From contig JAEYLC010000007.1 of NCBI GenBank assembly GCA_023461435.1, positions 100,658 through 164,657 on the forward strand: a stretch of 64,000 bases of DNA. Reading direction: 5' to 3'. This document shows positions 58,598 to 64,000 of this stretch, piece by piece (the first letter of the stretch is position 1; each line of letters starts with the position of its first letter). Made by a program: the position numbers and the translations under genes. The notes beneath the pieces were generated by a model that saw only the letters and a program-made list of their open reading frames with translations, made no database searches and had not been told where the DNA came from. The DNA comes from Bacillota bacterium. GTDB lineage: Bacteria > Bacillota > Clostridia > Christensenellales > SZUA-584.

Positions 58598-60568
58598 ATG
58601 AAAACCAAAATTTTATGTATATTCATTGTGGTTTTGATGCTGCTCGCCGCGGCATGCGGAACTGCGCCCGCGGCGGTCACAGACAGCGGGCAAAGCCCAG
58701 GGCCGTCAGAAACGCCCGAGCCTTCCGACTCAGCCGCACCAAGCACGGGCGGCGACACATGGTCTGTATTCCTTTACATGTGCGGCACCGATCTTGAATC
58801 CGAGAGTGGGGCGGCAACAAAGAACTTGCAGGAGATCCTATCCGTCAGCCAGTCGGACAAGGTTCAATTCATTATCGAAACGGGCGGCACAGCCCAGTGG
58901 CAGACGGAAGGTATCGGTTCAGATTCTTTGCAGCGCTGGGAGCTCAGCGACGGGAGCCTCTCGCTTGTGGACGAGCAGCCGCTTGCAAGCATGGGTGACG
59001 CGCAGACGCTCGGCCATTTTCTGTCCTGGGGCGTGCAGAGTTATCCGGCGGACAAATATATGGTCGTGTTATGGAATCACGGCGGCGGCAGCGCAACAGG
59101 CGTCGAGTTTGACGAGCTGTTTGACAACGACAGCCTTTCTTTGAACGAGCTGTCACAGGGCCTCGGTGCTGCGGGTGCGCCGTTTGAAATCGTCGGATTC
59201 GATACGTGCCTGATGGCCTCGCTCGAAAACGCGGCGGCTGTCGCGCCATACGGCCGCTATATGGTGGCCTCGGAGGAAACCGAACCGGGCGGCGGATGGG
59301 ACTATGCGGCCTGGCTGCAGTATCTGTGCGACCACCCCGAGCAAAGCGGGCTCGACATCGGCAAAATCATCTGCGACAGCTACATGGCCAAATGCGCGGC
59401 CAGCGATGAGGACGCGATGGCGACGCTTTCCGTCACCGATCTGACCGCCGTTTCGGATCTGACACAAAAGTTTGACGCGATGGCGGGCGAGATGACCGGC
59501 GTCACGGAGGACATTTCATATTATCAGTCGTTCATACAGGGCATCCGGCGCACGGAAAACTACGGCGGCAACAACGACGACGAGGGCTACACCAACATGG
59601 TGGACCTTGGCGACCTCACGATCAACACCGAAAGCGTGCTGAGCCACACGGCGCAGGCCCTGCTCGATTCGCTTTCTAATGCGGTCAAATACAACGTCAA
59701 GGGAGAAAGCCGGTCCGAAGCGAACGGCCTGTCCGTCTACTTCCCGCTCGCGATCAATAACGACGAGCTCACCGTCTACGCAAACACCGCCGCCACGAGC
59801 GACAGTTACCTTCGGTTCATCGAGGCCGTGACGGACTGGCAGGTGCCAAAGGGAGAAGCCGCGGCTGTTCCCGAGGTCTCCGCGCCTGTGCAGCAAGACG
59901 ATTACAGCGTGCAGCTCAAAACACAGATTACCGACGACGGCGACTTCACCCTCGATGTGACGAGCGGCATGGAATCCGTCGCGTCCGTCATGTTCAGCAT
60001 CTATTACATGGACTACGACTACAACGAGTATATGCTGCTCGGCGTTGACAACGATATCGACGGCGATTGGGACAGCGGCAGCTTTGCGGACAACTTCCGC
60101 GGTGTCTGGCCGACGATCAACGGCAATTACTGCGCCCCGACGCTGCTCGCCGAGACGGATACCTACAACCTCTATACCATCCCGATACTGCTCAACGGAG
60201 AAAAGACGAACCTGCGCGCGGCCTATATCTGGGACACCGGGGAAGACGGGCATTTTGAAGTCTACGGCGCATGGAACGGCATCGATTCGGATACGGGGAT
60301 GAGCGCCAAAGACATCATACAGCTCAAGGACGGCGATCAAGTCACGCTGCTTTTCGACGCGGTCAATTGGGACACGGGCGAAACCACCACCTATGAGATG
60401 GGCAGCTTCACCGTGAGCGGCACTCCCGTGATGGAAGAAAGCGATCTGTTCGACGGCGAATACCTCTATCAGTACATTGTGACCGACGTATTCGGCCGCG
60501 TAACGTATTCCGATCAGGCCATCATGGAATGCAAAAACGGGGACATCTTCGTATCGGAAGCCGAATAA
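58598..60568 (+). CDS. Clostripain-family (C11) cysteine peptidase lipoprotein
   Basis: A 656-residue lipoprotein (lipobox LAAAC, Cys20). After a Pro/Ser linker comes the C11 domain: SVFLYMCGTDLES, the catalytic His in VLWNHGGGSATG and the catalytic Cys in GFDTCLMASLENA. C11 enzymes cut after Arg or Lys and are secreted or surface-bound. The C-terminal ~250 residues (from ~420) form one or two beta domains of unknown role. AAGGGGG lies before the ATG. Single gene, ended by a strong shared terminator. Confidence 0.93.
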   Translation: MKTKILCIFIVVLMLLAAACGTAPAAVTDSGQSPGPSETPEPSDSAAPSTGGDTWSVFLYMCGTDLESESGAATKNLQEILSVSQSDKVQFIIETGGTAQWQTEGIGSDSLQRWELSDGSLSLVDEQPLASMGDAQTLGHFLSWGVQSYPADKYMVVLWNHGGGSATGVEFDELFDNDSLSLNELSQGLGAAGAPFEIVGFDTCLMASLENAAAVAPYGRYMVASEETEPGGGWDYAAWLQYLCDHPEQSGLDIGKIICDSYMAKCAASDEDAMATLSVTDLTAVSDLTQKFDAMAGEMTGVTEDISYYQSFIQGIRRTENYGGNNDDEGYTNMVDLGDLTINTESVLSHTAQALLDSLSNAVKYNVKGESRSEANGLSVYFPLAINNDELTVYANTAATSDSYLRFIEAVTDWQVPKGEAAAVPEVSAPVQQDDYSVQLKTQITDDGDFTLDVTSGMESVASVMFSIYYMDYDYNEYMLLGVDNDIDGDWDSGSFADNFRGVWPTINGNYCAPTLLAETDTYNLYTIPILLNGEKTNLRAAYIWDTGEDGHFEVYGAWNGIDSDTGMSAKDIIQLKDGDQVTLLFDAVNWDTGETTTYEMGSFTVSGTPVMEESDLFDGEYLYQYIVTDVFGRVTYSDQAIMECKNGDIFVSEAE

Positions 60569-60579
60569 AGAATCTATCA

Positions 60580-60610
60580 AAAAGCTCCTTGCCGTCGGCA
60601 AGGAGCTTTT
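60580..60610. terminator. Bidirectional terminator between the C11 peptidase and LCP genes
   Basis: Perfect 14-bp stem AAAAGCTCCTTGCC / GGCAAGGAGCTTTT with a 3-nt loop, serving both convergent genes. Confidence 0.95.
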
Positions 60611-60640
60611 GATCGTTAATTGCTTGTTTACCGCGTCGGA

Positions 60641-62641
60641 TCAGTTGAAGTTGACTTTTATCTCGTTGTCCTCTGTTTCATAATTGACACGCCAGTATTT
60701 GAGCCATCCGCCCTTGGGCGCCGCGATAGAGCATATGCCGCAGAGCGATTGAATATCCGTTTTGACCTGAATGTTCGCGGCCTTAAGCGCATCTGTTGAA
60801 TCAATCGAATCCAGTCTGTTCACATTGGCCACCGTATTGTTGTACAACGCCCAAATATCGTCACCGAACTTCCTGTACTCGCCTTCCAGCCCCACCGTCG
60901 TGACAATGCTGCCTTTGTTGATCGTCGCAAATGCCATCATCGGCAATACTGTTCCATCCGGCGTTGCAGTCGGCGTCACAGTCGGCGTTGGTGTCGGTGT
61001 CGAAGCCGGTGTCATGGTCGGTGTCGTTTCCGGCGTCGGCGTCGGTGTCATAGTCGGGGTCTCGGTCGGCGCCACTGTCGATGTTTCCGGCGGCGCTGTC
61101 GATGTTTCCGGCGGTGCCTCAGGAGTCGGCGTCGGCACAGGCGGCAGCGCCGCGTCGGCATCAAGCACCGCCTTTATCTGCGCAAGCAGCGGCTTTGCCT
61201 TTTTCTGAATGTCTTCGGCCTGCATATTTTCCCACAGCGCATTCGCCGCTTTCGAAGCGTATTTTGAGTTCTGTTTGGCATCGATGCCGTAAATCTTCTT
61301 GATCAGCTCGACTCTCGCTTTCTGATCCGTCAGCACAAAATTCCAATTAAATATATTTTGATAGTGCCCGCCCATCGAATACATCTGTATTTTCTCGCTG
61401 GGCACCTGGTAAGCAAAAGCCGCGAGCGCCGCCGTCTGCGCGAATGACGTGTTCGTGAAATAGTTGCCGTCGAAAGCGGCCAGCAGATCAGGAATGCTCG
61501 CAAGCAGATCCTGCTCCTTGATTTTTTCATATATCGCGACCAGCATCTTCTTCTGACGGTTGATGCGGTTCAAATCGCCCTCTTCCCCTTTACCGAGGTT
61601 CTTTCTCACGCGCAGGTAATCGAGCACGCCCTGGCCATTCAGGTGCTGCATGCCCTTCGTATAGGAACGTCCTTGTATTTTGAAATCGATATCCACATCG
61701 AAGTCCACACCATCAATCGCATCCACAAGGCCCTTCACCGCGTTCATATCCACCGCGTAATAATAGTCGATCGGAATATCGCCGCCGAGCATCCATTCGG
61801 CCGCTTCGCAAACCTTTTGGAAACCACTCTCGGTCGGCCATTCGCCGCCGCAGTCGATCGACGCGTTGAGCTTGTATATGCCGTCCACGCCGGGGATTTC
61901 GGCATAGGTGTCACGCGGCAGCGAAACCATGCTGACGTCATGCGTTTCGGTATTGATCGACAGCACGATCATCACGTCCGAATGGAAGGCTTTCTTGCCG
62001 CTCCACGTATCTCGCTCCACCGCATGATCCACACCGATCAGCATGATGTTGACGATGTGATCAAGAAAGCCCATGTCCGCCTTTTTGACAAGCTCGTCAT
62101 ATGGGTTTACCGTGGGTGTCGCCGGATTTTCAGGGTCTGCCACCGTCGATTCAGAAGACGAGGGCGGCGGCGTAATTTGCTGCAGCGCCGTCTGGAACTG
62201 GCTCATCGGATTGCTCCATATCGTATATACATAAACGCCCGCGCTTAAAATGGCAACCAGAACAACAGCCACAACCGACAATATGACTTTCTTTCTGGTG
62301 CTCCAGGGCTTTCTCGCTTTTTTCTGCTTGCCGCCGGACCCATCATCAGCAATCTGGTCCGCTTCAATCATGCCTGCGGTTGCCGACTCAGGCGCTTCAT
62401 CCAATTCATCGTCTTGCCCTATATCGCCGTCTTCATCAAAGCCCTGCGCCTTTTTCTTGCCCCAGGGCCGCTTATGGGTCTTTTTGATTTTTTCTTTCCG
62501 AACATCAGCGTCCGCCACCACACCATTTTCGCTGTCATTGAAGTTTTTGCCGTCATTCAAGCCATCCTGCGTCTGGCCTTCGTCAGGCAGGTTGCCCCTT
62601 TGCTCGCTGACGGAATCGCTTCCTTTGTTCTTTTTGCTCAT
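60641..62641 (-). CDS. LytR-CpsA-Psr (LCP) family wall-polymer ligase
   Basis: A 666-residue LCP protein, which transfers teichoic acids or other glycopolymers from undecaprenyl carriers to peptidoglycan. A ~115-residue charged cytoplasmic region precedes one membrane helix (about residues 117-140). The LCP domain carries the Asp and Arg residues of SDVMIVLSINTET, SLPRDTYAEIPG and YLRVRKNLGKGEEGDLNR. A linker of TPTPTP/TPTMTP repeats (residues ~510-570) leads to a ~95-residue C-terminal domain of unknown kind. The long N-terminus and the repeat linker are unusual. Its promoter lies ~110 bp upstream. Confidence 0.94.
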   Translation of the reverse strand: MSKKNKGSDSVSEQRGNLPDEGQTQDGLNDGKNFNDSENGVVADADVRKEKIKKTHKRPWGKKKAQGFDEDGDIGQDDELDEAPESATAGMIEADQIADDGSGGKQKKARKPWSTRKKVILSVVAVVLVAILSAGVYVYTIWSNPMSQFQTALQQITPPPSSSESTVADPENPATPTVNPYDELVKKADMGFLDHIVNIMLIGVDHAVERDTWSGKKAFHSDVMIVLSINTETHDVSMVSLPRDTYAEIPGVDGIYKLNASIDCGGEWPTESGFQKVCEAAEWMLGGDIPIDYYYAVDMNAVKGLVDAIDGVDFDVDIDFKIQGRSYTKGMQHLNGQGVLDYLRVRKNLGKGEEGDLNRINRQKKMLVAIYEKIKEQDLLASIPDLLAAFDGNYFTNTSFAQTAALAAFAYQVPSEKIQMYSMGGHYQNIFNWNFVLTDQKARVELIKKIYGIDAKQNSKYASKAANALWENMQAEDIQKKAKPLLAQIKAVLDADAALPPVPTPTPEAPPETSTAPPETSTVAPTETPTMTPTPTPETTPTMTPASTPTPTPTVTPTATPDGTVLPMMAFATINKGSIVTTVGLEGEYRKFGDDIWALYNNTVANVNRLDSIDSTDALKAANIQVKTDIQSLCGICSIAAPKGGWLKYWRVNYETEDNEIKVNFN

Positions 62642-62750
62642 CTCTTGGTCACTCCTAATATATCCACGCCCTCAAAGAAGCGTTCGAAATCCGTTCATTA
62701 CAGTTATTATCGGTCAAAATCGGGGCAAAAAAACCGCTACTACAGGTGTC

Positions 62751-62779
62751 ATTATATCCTTAAACCACACAGCTATCAA
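62751..62779 (-). promoter_or_regulatory. Promoter of the LCP gene
   Basis: Minus strand: TTGATA (62779-62774), 17-bp spacer, TATAAT (62756-62751). The leader is about 105 nt. The AT-rich region 62780-63040 holds only short hairpins (GCCCA/TGGGC at 62802-62818, CCCAAA/TTTGGG near 62872). Confidence 0.75.
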
Positions 62780-63085
62780 CCCCAAACATAATTATTTACA
62801 AATTCGCCCATAATTTTTGGGCCTGTACATTTTGCTTTATATATAACGTTTTTGCGCATAAAAAAGTTCCCCAAAATCCTTTGGGACCCGTTATAAATAC
62901 GATAAATATCGACTATTGTGTATTTACATCGATACAAAGACGCGTAAAAGCAATGAACATAAAGCTCATTGCTCTTACGGCAGGAATAAGGGTTAATATG
63001 GTAGGGTGTTGTTATCCATTGATTAATATGCTTTGGGCGGCAGCGGCTGTGATCATCCTCCTTTGATGCACCCGTATATTGATAA

Positions 63086-63137
63086 CAAAAAAAGCCTTAC
63101 CGAATCCGATAAGACTTCCGCGTCATCGTTTTTTATT
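63086..63137 (-). ncRNA. Possible ~50-nt terminator-only small RNA
   Basis: A promoter on the minus strand (GTGACA, 17-bp spacer, TATAAT at 63149-63144) is followed within 50 nt by a terminator hairpin: AAGTCTTATCG / CGGTAAGGCTT (63117-63107 and 63102-63092, two G-U pairs) and a T-run. No frame with a ribosome site lies between. It may be a tiny RNA or an abortive transcript. Confidence 0.3.
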
Positions 63138-63193
63138 GCTGTCATTATATCATGGCCCTTTTGTTTTGTCACTGTGCGAACGCACAAAACGAG

Positions 63194-63210
63194 GGGAAGC
63201 ACCGCTTCCC
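63194..63210 (+). terminator. Short GC hairpin
   Basis: GGGAAGC-ACC-GCTTCCC followed by GGTTTTCTG. Weak U-tract; it separates the small minus-strand unit from the zinc-ribbon gene promoter. Confidence 0.4.
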
Positions 63211-63232
63211 GGTTTTCTGTTGATAATCCCGG

Positions 63233-63261
63233 TTGTGAACACATCCGTATTGTTATATAAT
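63233..63261 (+). promoter_or_regulatory. Promoter of the zinc-ribbon gene
   Basis: TTGTGA (63233-63238), 17-bp spacer, TATAAT (63256-63261), same hexamers as the tkt promoter. The leader carries the small dyad CACATATAAGTGTG near 63311. Confidence 0.7.
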
Positions 63262-63347
63262 TTTGTCAAAAGCCGCCGCACCATAATAATGGCGTGACCT
63301 GATCCATACACATATAAGTGTGAATACTTAAAACAACGGAGGCGCTT

Positions 63348-63821
63348 ATGAAGTGTAAAAACTGCGGATATCAGAACAACGACAGCTTTCAATTCTGCAC
63401 AAGGTGCGGCCATCCCCTCAGCACAAGCCGCGTCCCCGGCGTGTTTAAAACGCCCGTGCACTTCAAGCGCAAAAATGCATTCGCGATTTTTATCGCCGTC
63501 TGCATCGCCTTGGCAGCCTGCGTCATGCTGTTTGTGCTGCTCACCGCCAACCCCATCGCGGGCCGGTGGTACAGCCAAAGCGGCACGGAGCTGATCATGC
63601 TGCAAAACGGCAAGGGCATGACGGTATCGCCCGAAGGCTCCGGCGAAACGCAAAGAGTGCATTTCATGTACGCGGTAGAGTACCGGGAAGCCGGGTACAT
63701 TGAAGGCGAGATCTACGAGAAGGACAGCGGAAAAAGCACGTGGTTCTATCTTTACGACGGCGCGCTCGAGCTCGGCAGCGAATATTTTTATCGTCAAAAG
63801 CCGGCTGTACCGATGAAGTGA
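63348..63821 (+). CDS. Zinc-ribbon single-helix membrane protein
   Basis: A 157-residue protein with one N-terminal zinc ribbon (CKNCG..FCTRCG), a basic linker, one membrane helix (about residues 45-67) and a ~90-residue extracytoplasmic domain (AGRWYSQSGTELIMLQNGKG, resembling small DUF5640-like beta domains). The layout matches the larger protein at 42510, with a different outer domain. GGAGG precedes the ATG. Function unknown. Confidence 0.75.
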   Translation: MKCKNCGYQNNDSFQFCTRCGHPLSTSRVPGVFKTPVHFKRKNAFAIFIAVCIALAACVMLFVLLTANPIAGRWYSQSGTELIMLQNGKGMTVSPEGSGETQRVHFMYAVEYREAGYIEGEIYEKDSGKSTWFYLYDGALELGSEYFYRQKPAVPMK

Positions 63822-63928
63822 GCCGACGGCGCCGACGCCATCGCATAGAAATACACACGGAGTCCTCTTTTTGGCAATGTCAATAACTTAAGAGCAGGGA
63901 GCAGTTTACAGAGGGGAAGAAAAAACAC

Positions 63929-63985
63929 TTGACAAATGGGGAAGGCCCCCATAATGGCGAAAAAAAGGACTTATTCGCCATTATG
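63929..63985 (+). promoter_or_regulatory. Promoter-like region with a 12-bp inverted repeat at the window edge
   Basis: TTGACA (63929-63934) and CATAAT (63950-63955) with a 15-bp spacer. The perfect inverted repeat CATAATGGCGAA (63950-63961) / TTCGCCATTATG (63974-63985) surrounds the expected transcription start. A second small dyad ATGGGG/CCCCAT fills the spacer. A frame could begin at ATG 63983 (MNMYEG) but is cut by the window end. Confidence 0.45.
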
Positions 63986-64000
63986 AACATGTATGAGGGT

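Noticed and set aside
60771..61208. 145-codon plus-strand frame with GVGV-rich repeats
   Set aside because: It is the antisense shadow of the Thr/Pro repeat linker of the LCP protein.
62881..63066. 61-codon plus-strand frame near the LCP gene leader
   Set aside because: No ribosome site, hydrophobic end arises from AT-rich DNA; no support as a gene.
63053..63244. 63-codon minus-strand frame overlapping the small promoter-terminator unit
   Set aside because: Its frame runs through a terminator and has no ribosome site; the RNA interpretation fits better.

Overview
The window is a stretch of chromosome from an anaerobic, Gram-positive Firmicute, most likely a Clostridia-class gut or sediment organism with moderately high G+C coding DNA and AT-rich intergenic DNA. 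Support: strong AGGAGG-type ribosome sites, many lipoproteins, a CdaA/CdaR c-di-AMP pair, an LCP cell-wall enzyme, clostripain-type and M56 peptidases, an ApbE/Gx/NusG-II flavinylation cassette, MMPL export and Bacillus-type regulatory sites (a LexA box and a PhoP-type box). There are no rRNA or tRNA genes, no CRISPR array, no intact insertion sequence and no prophage.

Layout. 0-5 kb: partial TetR gene with a perfect palindrome, then apbE / NusG-II / Gx transporter / Zn peptidase, then transketolase. 5-13.5 kb: PQ-loop-like membrane protein, a candidate ~165-nt non-coding RNA, two tandem uracil-DNA glycosylases (one without Fe-S cysteines), cdaA-cdaR, an FAD dehydrogenase with a P-loop ATPase, cysK, and an orphan VbhA-like antitoxin. 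13.5-21.8 kb: trmO, a split AraC regulator (effector domain and HTH as separate genes), a large BspA/Big2 surface protein, hisC, tag, lplA. 21.8-28.7 kb: a MITE-like repeat, an MMPL exporter with a heptad-repeat partner, membrane proteins. 28.7-32.2 kb: a polar amino-acid ABC transporter with two binding lipoproteins. 32.3-38.5 kb: PhzF, a broken glycoside hydrolase remnant, a YhbD/bactofilin pair with a dyad operator, a second dispersed repeat, DJ-1/PfpI, an SDR and YibE/F. 38.6-42.3 kb: two tandem secreted alkaline phosphatases, the first behind a four-hexamer Pho box, then a possible RNA made of two covarying hairpins. 42.5-49.6 kb: zinc-ribbon propeller protein, amidase lipoprotein, SDR, an HTH/hydrolase/DUF4180 operon, an AAA ATPase, a Cys-rich protein. 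49.6-64 kb: TetR, BlaI/M56 pair with two operator dyads, TetR with two paralogous small membrane proteins, LexA-controlled dinB, SRAP, a transglutaminase-like membrane protein, clostripain-like lipoprotein, LCP protein and a zinc-ribbon protein.

How it fits together. Much of the window is envelope biology: wall hydrolysis and polymer ligation, surface adhesion, secreted phosphatases and peptidases, and export. A second theme is DNA repair and SOS (two UDGs, Tag, DinB, SRAP). Several regulators sit next to recognisable palindromes, so their binding sites can be proposed directly. The most unusual general observations are four consensus sigma-A promoters whose -10 box lies only 6-7 nt before the start codon (predicted leaderless mRNAs), two structured intergenic RNA candidates with terminators, and a strong preference for ATA in Ile-Leu (ATA-CTN) codon pairs.
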